Of a DNA stretch of 17,426 nucleotides, positions 7,499 through 13,762 are shown piece after piece. The DNA comes from Vulcanimicrobiota bacterium (GTDB taxonomy: Bacteria > Vulcanimicrobiota > Vulcanimicrobiia > Vulcanimicrobiales > Vulcanimicrobiaceae): positions 1 through 17,426 of the forward strand of contig DAHUYY010000016.1 in assembly GCA_027306845.1 (NCBI GenBank), read 5' to 3'. Each line of letters opens with the position of its first letter. Position 1 is the first letter of the stretch. Below the pieces are notes generated by a model. That model was not told the origin of the DNA. It did not search any database and saw only the letters and a program-made list of their open reading frames with translations. A program made the position numbers and the translations under genes.

Positions 7499-8197
7499 TT
7501 AGTGACAGTAGGTCACCACGTACTGGTCGGTCGCCGCTGCGAAATCCACCGTGTTCGGCGGCGGGAGCGTGGTTGCGGGTACGCTGAAAGATCCGCCGGA
7601 TGGCGTGACCTCGGCAATACCGAGCGTCGTCATACTCGACCATGCGTATCCGGTTCCACTGTGGTTCCCGTACGTGGCAAAGCCACACGACGTTCCCGGG
7701 AAGCTCCCGCTCGTACTGACGGTAAGCGCCGGCGTCTGCGTGAACGTCACTGCCGAGGAGGGGTTAAAAGCGAGGTACAGCAACGCGGTGCCGATCGAAG
7801 ACGGCAGAGCACTCGGTAACGACGCACCACTGATCTGCGCGTAGGTTGCCCACGACACGGTGAAATTGAACGGGCCTGTCGCGCTGTTTGCGCCCCACGT
7901 CACGGTGCCGCTGTACGTAGCGTCAGCGGGGCTGATCGTAAACGTGCCGCCGCTCGACGTCATACTCACGGTCTGCGTACCGCCACCGAAGGTCGCCGGC
8001 GACGCACTCGGCGAGGTCGAGGGGTTTGTGCTCGGAGAGGTCGAGGGGTTCGTGCTCGGAGAGGTCGAGGGGTTCGTGCTCGGAGAGGTCGAGGGACTAC
8101 TCGTCGTCGGCGTGGCGGGCGTCGAAGATCCACCCCCGCCGCACGCAACGATGAGCGTTGCCATCGCCAGAAGGCCATATAAAAACCGAATTTGCAT
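7499..8197 (-). CDS. Predicted lipoprotein with Ser/Thr/Pro repeat linker
   Basis: Function unknown. The 232-residue product begins with a short basic N-region, a hydrophobic stretch (FLYGLLAMATLIVA) and a lipobox LIVAC, placing the lipidated Cys at residue 19, so it should be anchored in a membrane. A Gly/Ser/Thr/Pro linker (20-68) contains tandem STSPSTNP octapeptides encoded by a 24-bp repeat. After the linker comes a beta-rich globular part of about 160 residues with several Gly/Ser/Thr stretches and two Cys (171, 231) that could form a disulfide; the protein ends YCH. ATG at 8195-8197 has GGAGGAG 11 bases upstream, a strong but slightly distant ribosome site. It converges on the tRNA transcript. 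I recognise no known domain. Confidence 0.85.
   Translation of the reverse strand: MQIRFLYGLLAMATLIVACGGGGSSTPATPTTSSPSTSPSTNPSTSPSTNPSTSPSTNPSTSPSASPATFGGGTQTVSMTSSGGTFTISPADATYSGTVTWGANSATGPFNFTVSWATYAQISGASLPSALPSSIGTALLYLAFNPSSAVTFTQTPALTVSTSGSFPGTSCGFATYGNHSGTGYAWSSMTTLGIAEVTPSGGSFSVPATTLPPPNTVDFAAATDQYVVTYCH
8015..8096 (-). repeat. 24-bp tandem repeat in the lipoprotein linker
   Basis: Three full 24-bp units lie at 8015-8038, 8039-8062 and 8063-8086, and a partial fourth begins at 8087. The units are identical except for one T/C difference in the first. Being a multiple of three, gain or loss of a unit would lengthen or shorten the STSPSTNP linker without a frameshift. Confidence 0.9.
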
Positions 8198-8208
8198 TGT
8201 TATCGTTT

Positions 8209-8246
8209 CTCCTCCATAGCAAGCGTGCGCTTGCCTCGAGAAGGCA
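8209..8246 (-). promoter_or_regulatory. Ribosome site with two overlapping upstream hairpins
   Basis: GGAGGAG (8209-8215) serves the lipoprotein gene. Immediately upstream in the transcript are GCAAGCG-CA-CGCTTGC (8219-8234) with a perfect 7-bp stem, and TGCCT-TCTCG-AGGCA (8232-8246) with a perfect 5-bp stem. The two share three bases and so could not both be fully formed. The rest of the gene-free interval to 8471 shows no convincing promoter or other feature to me. Confidence 0.45.
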
Positions 8247-8471
8247 TAGTGAACGTTTCGCGAAGATCCACGCCATCGTCGGAGAGCGGCGCGGGCTCGC
8301 GCTACGGCGGCACCCTCACGACGACACCTCCACTAAGAACGCTCGTCCCCTCACCCGCCCGGATCGAGAGCTCTTCAACGTCAACGTTAGCTCGAGAGAG
8401 CCTCACGAACGGGAGTTCTTCTTCTCGGGCAATACGCGCATCACTCAAAAGAATACAGGTGGATTGATACC

Positions 8472-8663
8472 TTGCCGTACGACGACGAACCTAAACGATA
8501 CGTCACGCCCGAAGAGGGTCGGAAAGAATTCCCGAGCGGGGAAGCCCATTTTACGTGCTGCGTGAACTGCGGAGCATTGCTTCTTATCGACGTTTCAAAA
8601 GCCCCGTTCTGCAACGGACGAGATACGGCGAGTTGTACCGATTCCCGTTTCTCTGCGAACTAA
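8472..8663 (+). CDS. Small Cys-rich protein, possible zinc-binding
   Basis: A 63-residue product of unknown function with no signal peptide. It starts at a TTG preceded by AGGTGG about 9 bases upstream; no in-frame ATG is available. The polar N-terminus (YDDEPKRYVTPEEGRKEF) is followed by FTCCVNCGALLLID (Cys 29, 30, 33) and later Cys 47 and Cys 55, spaced like a compact two-knuckle zinc site, with His 26 nearby. It faces the gene at 8727 tail to tail. Coding potential rests on the start context and the Cys spacing; it could still be a chance frame. Confidence 0.55.
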   Translation: MPYDDEPKRYVTPEEGRKEFPSGEAHFTCCVNCGALLLIDVSKAPFCNGRDTASCTDSRFSAN

Positions 8664-8679
8664 CGAAACGAACCGTACG

Positions 8680-8709
8680 GAGAGCGCCAGCCGGAGGGTG
8701 AGCGCTTTT
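8680..8709. terminator. Weak hairpin between convergent genes
   Basis: AGCGC (8683-8687) pairs with GCGCT (8702-8706) around a 14-base loop, with G-U/A-U extensions reaching a TTTT run at 8706-8709. It lies 20 bp after the stop of the 63-residue gene and could end that transcript. The stem is short, so this is tentative. Confidence 0.3.
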
Positions 8710-8726
8710 CGCTCGACGCGTTCAAT

Positions 8727-9170
8727 CTAATGACACTGATAAGCGCGATTCCGTGCGATGACGTCAAAGGTATTGTTTATAAACTCATCGCCGATCTTCC
8801 CGTCGGGCTCGTGGCGTAGCCCGAATGCGACGCTCGAAAACGCGAACATTGCCGGCGCCGCGTGGTAACGCCGCGCGCAAAGCGCGGGCTGCGTCCATCC
8901 CGTGAACGTTTGCTGATGACCGACGGTCGCGAGGATCCGGTAGACGCTTCCCGCTGCGTAACAGCAGTTATTGAAAGCGAACGTTCCGCCGGGCTCGACC
9001 GCTACCGGCCCATGGAGCGTGACCGAGTGCCGGAGAACCGCGACCTCAACGCGTTGACCGGAGTGGTTCTCAAAAAGGATAGCACCGTTGTGCAGATTGA
9101 GCCCATCGAGACGAGTAGGTGCCGCAGCGGCTATGCCGCCGAACATCAGCAAGAATGCCGCGAAGCACAC
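8727..9170 (-). CDS. Small exported protein, unknown function
   Basis: 147 residues if read from GTG at 9168-9170. The N-terminus CFAAFLLMFGGIAAAAPT is a signal-peptide core with a likely cleavage after AAAA, so the mature protein should be exported. The mature part (about 128 residues) is beta-rich with Cys 69, 70, 98 and 146; a stretch VAVEPGGTFAFNNCCYAAG is conspicuous. The true start is uncertain: the frame is open upstream, and an ATT or ATC start five or more codons earlier would add the Arg-Arg pair expected of a signal peptide (IRRIVCFAAF). A GGAGG lies about 34 bases upstream of the GTG. It lies 83 bp downstream of the small acidic gene on the same strand. No family recognised. Confidence 0.7.
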   Translation of the reverse strand: MCFAAFLLMFGGIAAAAPTRLDGLNLHNGAILFENHSGQRVEVAVLRHSVTLHGPVAVEPGGTFAFNNCCYAAGSVYRILATVGHQQTFTGWTQPALCARRYHAAPAMFAFSSVAFGLRHEPDGKIGDEFINNTFDVIARNRAYQCH

Positions 9171-9253
9171 GATTCGACGAATGGAAACGATCGTCGGTGA
9201 GAACCTCCACTACGGACGGCGAGATGAATCGTGCGCCCGTTCGATCGAGATTC

Positions 9254-9439
9254 CTACCGCGAGCGGGACGAATCGCGCCCGGGGCGCTTCTCCCCCTCCT
9301 CGGGCGGCTCGTCTTCTCCTTTGTGCTCATCGTCGTGCCAACTGCGCAGCAACTCGGCGCGCTGATCGGTATCGATCTCCAATGCCGGGTCGATCCCCAG
9401 CTCCGAGACCATCTCTTCCCCTGCGTTTCGGTCGTTCAT
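9254..9439 (-). CDS. Small acidic protein (61 aa)
   Basis: Starts at ATG 9437-9439 with an excellent GGAGG six bases upstream (9446-9450), which is the main evidence for a real gene. The 61-residue product has no signal peptide. It begins MNDRNAGEEMVSELGIDPALEID, has a short helix-like TDQRAELLRSWHDDEH, and ends in a charged, disordered tail (KGEDEPPEEGEKRPGRDSSRSR). Function unknown. It precedes the exported-protein gene at 8727 on the same strand and diverges from the gene at 9582. Confidence 0.6.
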   Translation of the reverse strand: MNDRNAGEEMVSELGIDPALEIDTDQRAELLRSWHDDEHKGEDEPPEEGEKRPGRDSSRSR

Positions 9440-9581
9440 CGTCGTCCTCCGCCACCATTCTACCTCGCCCGCGGCGCCGGCACGCTTCCAACCAACCAGG
9501 CGGCTCGTGGCGTTCTCAGAATGTTTCCAGAAAGCTCCCAACGCGAGGTAAGCGCCCCGGGCATGCGTAACCTTTCCCGGA

Positions 9582-10493
9582 ATGTTTGCCGCACTTACCC
9601 TCAGTAGCTTGCTTGCCGTCGCAGCCTCGCCGGCCCCAGCGCCGACTCCGACGCTGCCTCCCGTCATCATCCGCACCATTACGACCGCTCGCTGCACCAC
9701 GCTCCACGAGATGATGCGCCCGATCGGATATGTGACTCGGCGAAACGACGACGCGTTCCGAGCAATGGCCTTCGCCACGCAAAAATTCCTCAGCCATTTT
9801 ATTCCCGGTGACGTGCCGACCATCGCCGATCTTCAGGCCTCTCTGGGGAACAACGGCGGCCAGACAACCGGGACCGGCCTCAACGGCACCGGAACCCCGA
9901 TGAGCACGAGCCTGAGTTCTTCGCGCGGCAACGATCCGCTGGTCTACGGGCCCTCGCAGGTGCTCAGCGCAGCACGCATCGACGCCGTCGCGCAGCAAAT
10001 TTTCGGCAACATCATGGTCGAGCGATCGTTCCTCACGAAGTCGTATAAGAAATTTCCTCAAGGGAAAAATCCTAAAGTCGATGCGATGCGTCGAGCGGCG
10101 CAGAACGTGATGACGCTTCAGGAAGCGCTGGCAAACCGCTACGAACAATTCGCGGGCACCTATTTCGACGGCATGGATCTCTCGCGTATGACCGCAAACA
10201 ACAACGGCGATGTAGCGACGATTAAAATGGCCTTGCGCGAATTGCTGCTCGGAGATACCCGCGGGCTCGCCGGCGATTCGAACCGTAAAGCTTCACCGAA
10301 CGATCCGTATTTCGGCTATAAAAACGCCGATCGACTCGCCCAGTATGGGAACCCCGGCGAGGTGCTCACGGCGCTCAAAGGGCAAGAATTCGCGTTCACC
10401 TCGACGCTTATTCATACGTACAACGTCTGCCATCAGTCGCATTACATCCTCACGCCGATTCACACGCTGCCGGTCGCTTCGCCGAAGCCGTAA
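9582..10493 (+). CDS. Exported protein, unknown function (303 aa)
   Basis: The N-terminus FAALTLSSLLAVAASPAPAP is a signal peptide followed by an Ala/Pro/Thr stretch, so the product is probably periplasmic or secreted. The mature protein is largely helical: ARCTTLHEMMRPIGYVTRRND (about 37-56), a Gly/Thr/Asn/Ser-rich loop (about 89-115), helices around QQIFGNIMVERSFLTKSYKKF and AAQNVMTLQEALANRYEQF, then YNVCHQSHYIL near the C-terminus. Only two Cys (38, 283) are present and could pair. There is no CxxCH haem motif. ATG at 9582 has no strong ribosome site. The 142-bp gap upstream is shared with a divergent small gene. I recognise no domain; it may be lineage-restricted. Confidence 0.8.
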   Translation: MFAALTLSSLLAVAASPAPAPTPTLPPVIIRTITTARCTTLHEMMRPIGYVTRRNDDAFRAMAFATQKFLSHFIPGDVPTIADLQASLGNNGGQTTGTGLNGTGTPMSTSLSSSRGNDPLVYGPSQVLSAARIDAVAQQIFGNIMVERSFLTKSYKKFPQGKNPKVDAMRRAAQNVMTLQEALANRYEQFAGTYFDGMDLSRMTANNNGDVATIKMALRELLLGDTRGLAGDSNRKASPNDPYFGYKNADRLAQYGNPGEVLTALKGQEFAFTSTLIHTYNVCHQSHYILTPIHTLPVASPKP

Positions 10494-10498
10494 CGAAC

Positions 10499-10538
10499 GT
10501 CGGCGTATCGTCGCCCCCGCTTCTCAAGCGGCGCCGAC
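10499..10538 (+). terminator. Nested stem-loop after the 303-aa exported protein gene
   Basis: An outer stem GTCGGCG (10499-10505) / CGCCGAC (10532-10538) encloses a perfect inner hairpin CCGCTT-CTC-AAGCGG (10517-10531). It starts 6 bp after the stop codon. There is no T tract, so it is a transcript-end structure or a Rho-dependent or processing site rather than a clear intrinsic terminator. The rest of the gap to 10607 shows no firm promoter. Confidence 0.4.
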
Positions 10539-10607
10539 GATCGATCGACCGAAGGCCGATGCCGACAGCGGCAGGTCTCGCCGAATAGAAACGCCGATAC
10601 TCGCTGC

Positions 10608-12194
10608 GTGCGCCGCTGGAACGGGTGGGGCGACGATGCCGTCCACTTAGAACTCCCCAATCGCGCGCTCGAGTATCTTCGCGAGCGCCTCGGGGAGAGC
10701 GCGCCCCCGATCGATGCGCGCCTCGAGTCGGTCGTTGGAAGAGCCGGCGAGTCGCGGTTACCGACGCATCCATCGATCGACCGATCCGCAGAGACGCGCG
10801 TGCTCCACGCCCGCGGACAGAGCCTTCCCGACTGGTTCGCCCTGCGTTTTGGCCGCATCGATCGTCTGCCCGACGGCGTTGCGTTTCCCGAGAGCTCGCA
10901 CGAAGTCCGCGAGCTGCTCGACTACGCTCGCACCGTCGGCGCGTGCGTAATTCCCTACGGCGGTGGGACGAGCGTCGTCGGGCATATCAATCCGCCCGAG
11001 CACTCCGATCGCCCCGTGCTCACCATCTCGCTCGCTCGCATGCGACGTTTGCTCGATCTCGACGAGGAGAGCCGACTCGCCACCTTCGGCGCCGGCGCCG
11101 TCGGCCCGGATTTGGAGGCGCAGCTCCGCACGCGCGGATATACGCTCGGTCATTTTCCGCAGTCGTTCGAGTATTCAACCCTCGGCGGCTGGATCGCCAC
11201 GCGATCTTCGGGCCAACAATCGTTGCGCTACGGCCGCATCGAACAGCTCTTTGCCGGCGGTCGCATCGAGACGCCGAGCGGAACGCTGACGATTCCGACC
11301 GTGCCGGCCTCCGCAGCGGGGATCGACCTGCGCGAACTCGTTCTCGGCTCCGAGGGACGCCTCGGCATTCTGACGGAGGCAGCGGTCCGCGTGCGCCCGC
11401 TTCCGGCGCACGAGTCATTTCACGGTTGGTTTTTCCCGAATTGGGATCGCGCCGAAGCGGCAGTGCGCGCGCTCGCGCACGGTGGGCTCGGCCTTTCGAT
11501 GATTCGCCTTGCTAACGCGGCGGAGACCCTCACGACGTTGCGCCTGGCAAATGGCGGCTTCACGCTCGACCTTCTCGATCGCTATCTCCGCTTGCGCGGA
11601 TGCGGCGACGAGCGCTGCTTGCTCGTCGACGGCGTCACCGGCGATAGCGAATCGGCACGCATCATGCTTGAGTCGGCGCGCGATATTGCATCCGAGCACG
11701 ACGGCCGCTATTTTGGAACGCAACTCGGCGATCGCTGGCGGCGCAATCGCTTTCGCGGCGTCTATCTCCGCAACGCGCTTTGGGAGCATGGATACGTGGT
11801 CGACACCGTCGAGACGGCCGTCGATTGGCCGCGCGTTCGGGCGATGGTCGCCGCGATCGAGTCCACCGCCGCCGACGCGTTCGCAGGTGAAGCGATCCAC
11901 TGTTACACGCATCTCTCGCACGTATACGCGCAGGGGTCGAGCGTCTACAGCACCTTTATCTTTCGTCTCGCCGCAACCTACGAAGAGAACCTTGCCCGCT
12001 GGCAACGTGTAAAGGGCGCCGTTAGCGAAGCGATCGTCGCCTGCGGCGGAACGATCAGTCATCAGCACGGCGTCGGAACCGACCACCGTCGCTATCTCGT
12101 AGCAGAAAAAGGCGCGCTCGGTATCGACGCGATGCGCGCCGTCTTCCGCTATTTCGATGCCGACGCGATGATGAATCCCGGAAAGCTATGTTAG
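10608..12194 (+). CDS. FAD-binding oxidase, alkyl-DHAP synthase (AgpS)-like
   Basis: Vanillyl-alcohol-oxidase-type flavoprotein of 528 residues, closest in motifs to alkyldihydroxyacetonephosphate synthase, which swaps the acyl chain of acyl-DHAP for a fatty alcohol to form the ether bond. Supporting motifs are RRWNGWG at residues 2-8 (characteristic near AGPS N-termini), the FAD loop YGGGTSV (117-123), SFEYSTLGGWIATRSSG (186-202), LVLGSEGRLGILTEAAVRV (244-262), DTVETAVDW (399-407, AGPS-like), SHQHGVGTDH (484-493) and MMNPGKL (521-527). In AGPS the His cluster is usually three consecutive His; here the middle one is Gln. GTG at 10608 is chosen because WNGWG follows at once. The stop overlaps glpD by 7 bp. 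D-lactate/glycolate oxidase relatives are the alternative. Confidence 0.82.
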   Translation: MRRWNGWGDDAVHLELPNRALEYLRERLGESAPPIDARLESVVGRAGESRLPTHPSIDRSAETRVLHARGQSLPDWFALRFGRIDRLPDGVAFPESSHEVRELLDYARTVGACVIPYGGGTSVVGHINPPEHSDRPVLTISLARMRRLLDLDEESRLATFGAGAVGPDLEAQLRTRGYTLGHFPQSFEYSTLGGWIATRSSGQQSLRYGRIEQLFAGGRIETPSGTLTIPTVPASAAGIDLRELVLGSEGRLGILTEAAVRVRPLPAHESFHGWFFPNWDRAEAAVRALAHGGLGLSMIRLANAAETLTTLRLANGGFTLDLLDRYLRLRGCGDERCLLVDGVTGDSESARIMLESARDIASEHDGRYFGTQLGDRWRRNRFRGVYLRNALWEHGYVVDTVETAVDWPRVRAMVAAIESTAADAFAGEAIHCYTHLSHVYAQGSSVYSTFIFRLAATYEENLARWQRVKGAVSEAIVACGGTISHQHGVGTDHRRYLVAEKGALGIDAMRAVFRYFDADAMMNPGKLC

Positions 12195-13762
12195 CGCACG
12201 ATTCTCCGCGATCTTTGCGGGCCGATGCGTGGGCGAGGCTCGACGAGCCGTGGGATATTCTCGTGATCGGCGGCGGCGTCACCGGTGCCTCCATCCTCTT
12301 TGAAACGGCCCGCCGCGGCCTTCGCGCGCTACTGCTCGAACGCGCCGATTTTGCTTCGGGCGCTTCGAGCCGCTCCTCGAAACTCGTTCATGGTGGCTTG
12401 CGCTATCTCAAAGAGGGAAAGTTTGCGCTGACACGAGAGTCGGTGCGCGAACGACAAGCACTTCTGCGCGAAGCACCGGGGCTCGTCGATCCGATAAACT
12501 TTCTCATGCCCCACTATCGCGGCGGTAAGCCTAGCCCGCGAACGCTGGGCCTCGGACTCGCGCTCTACGATCTCTTCGCCGGACATCACCAACATCGCGC
12601 GGTCGACGCCGAAGAAGCGCTGCGGCTCGTGCCGACGCTCGATGCCGCGGGGCTCCTCGGAGCGCACGAATATCTCGACGCGACCACCGATGACGCTCGC
12701 CTCGTGCTGCGCCTCATTCAGGAAGCCCGTTCCGCGGGAGCGATCGCGCTGAACTATGTCGAGGTGCGCGAGCTCATCGAGCGCGATGGAATCGTGATCG
12801 GAGCGCGCGTCGTCGACGGCATCGACGAAACCGGCGGAGAGGTTCGCGCTCGCGTTACGATCAACGCCGGCGGCAGCTTTGCCGATACCTTGCGGATACA
12901 ACTCGGCGAACGCGCAAAGTTACGGCCGCTTCGTGGAAGCCATCTCATTCTTCCGGATTGGCGGCTCCCATTAGCGCAAGCGGTCGCGTTTTCGCACCCG
13001 CGCGACGGGCGCCCCGTCTTTGCCTATCCTTGGCTCGGCATCACCCTTGTCGGAACGACCGATGTCGACCACGATGGCGCTCATCGCGGCGAACCGGCGA
13101 TCTCCACTGCCGAGGCAACCTATCTGCTCGAGGCGCTCGCGCATCAGTTTCCCGCGAGTGCGATCGACCGCACCGACGTTATCGCCACGTTTGCCGGCCT
13201 CCGCCCCGTTATCGACAGCGGCAAAGCGGATCCATCAAAAGAGTCCCGCGATAGCGCGATCTGGAACGAACGCGGCATGCTCACCGTCACCGGTGGAAAA
13301 TTGACGACGTTCCGTCCGATGGCGATGGCAGCACTCCATGCCGCCGCCCCACGGCTCGATCGCTTCGATCTCGCTTCGCGCCCCGTATTTGTGCGCTCCG
13401 CTCTGCCGCACGCCCCCCACCTTTCGCTCGCCGATCGCGTGCGACTCGCCGGGCGATATGGAGCCTCCGCCCAATTATTGCTCGACGAAACGCCGCCCAG
13501 CGAGCATTGCGCGATCGACAACACCTCAACGCTCTGGGCCGAACTCCGCTGGAGCGCGCGCCACGAGAGCATCGAACATCTCGACGACCTCCTGCTCCGG
13601 CGCACGCGCCTCGGGCTGCTCGCCCCGGCCTGCGACCTGCGTTGGGCGGCTCGCCTGCGAGCGATCTGCGCGCAAGAACTTCTCTGGGACGACGCGCGAT
13701 TCGAACGCGAATCTCGTGCATATCGCGCGCTCCACGCAGCGTACTACGGAGCACTCGCGTGA
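12188..13762 (+). CDS. glpD: FAD-dependent glycerol-3-phosphate dehydrogenase, GlpD family
   Basis: Oxidises sn-glycerol 3-phosphate to dihydroxyacetone phosphate, passing electrons to quinone at the inner membrane. The 524 residues show the FAD Rossmann loop ILVIGGGVTGASI (24-36), the family signature GASSRSSKLVHGGLRYL (58-74), TLVGTTDVDHDG (286-297), FAGLRPVI (335-342) and GGKLTTFR (369-376), plus the helical C-terminal DAO_C-type domain with WSARHESIEHLDDLLLRRTRLG. LYDLFAGHHQH and MPHYRGGKPSPR resemble a GlpD subfamily that I recall beside AgpS-like genes in other bacteria. ATG at 12188 overlaps the previous gene by 7 bp, and the stop overlaps the kinase GTG by 4 bp, so the three are coupled. 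A related polyol phosphate such as erythritol phosphate is a possible alternative substrate. Confidence 0.92.
   Translation: MLAHDSPRSLRADAWARLDEPWDILVIGGGVTGASILFETARRGLRALLLERADFASGASSRSSKLVHGGLRYLKEGKFALTRESVRERQALLREAPGLVDPINFLMPHYRGGKPSPRTLGLGLALYDLFAGHHQHRAVDAEEALRLVPTLDAAGLLGAHEYLDATTDDARLVLRLIQEARSAGAIALNYVEVRELIERDGIVIGARVVDGIDETGGEVRARVTINAGGSFADTLRIQLGERAKLRPLRGSHLILPDWRLPLAQAVAFSHPRDGRPVFAYPWLGITLVGTTDVDHDGAHRGEPAISTAEATYLLEALAHQFPASAIDRTDVIATFAGLRPVIDSGKADPSKESRDSAIWNERGMLTVTGGKLTTFRPMAMAALHAAAPRLDRFDLASRPVFVRSALPHAPHLSLADRVRLAGRYGASAQLLLDETPPSEHCAIDNTSTLWAELRWSARHESIEHLDDLLLRRTRLGLLAPACDLRWAARLRAICAQELLWDDARFERESRAYRALHAAYYGALA

Noticed and set aside
8158..8565. 135-codon plus-strand open frame across the lipoprotein start
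   Set aside because: Overlaps the lipoprotein start and ribosome site antisense and the Cys-rich gene out of frame; Arg-rich and without motif.
9516..10148. 210-codon minus-strand open frame
   Set aside because: Opposite the 303-residue exported-protein gene, which has a signal peptide; no start context or motif supports the minus frame.
10422..10448. Cys-His pair in NVCHQSH as a haem site
   Set aside because: There is no CxxCH; a single Cys next to His is not a c-type haem motif.
11415..12086. 223-codon minus-strand open frame
   Set aside because: Antisense to the AgpS-like gene whose motifs span the same region.
13507..13758. Extended N-terminus for the FGGY kinase
   Set aside because: The extension is Arg/Pro/Ala-rich, lies wholly inside glpD, and the phosphate loop begins right after the GTG at 13759 as expected for the family.
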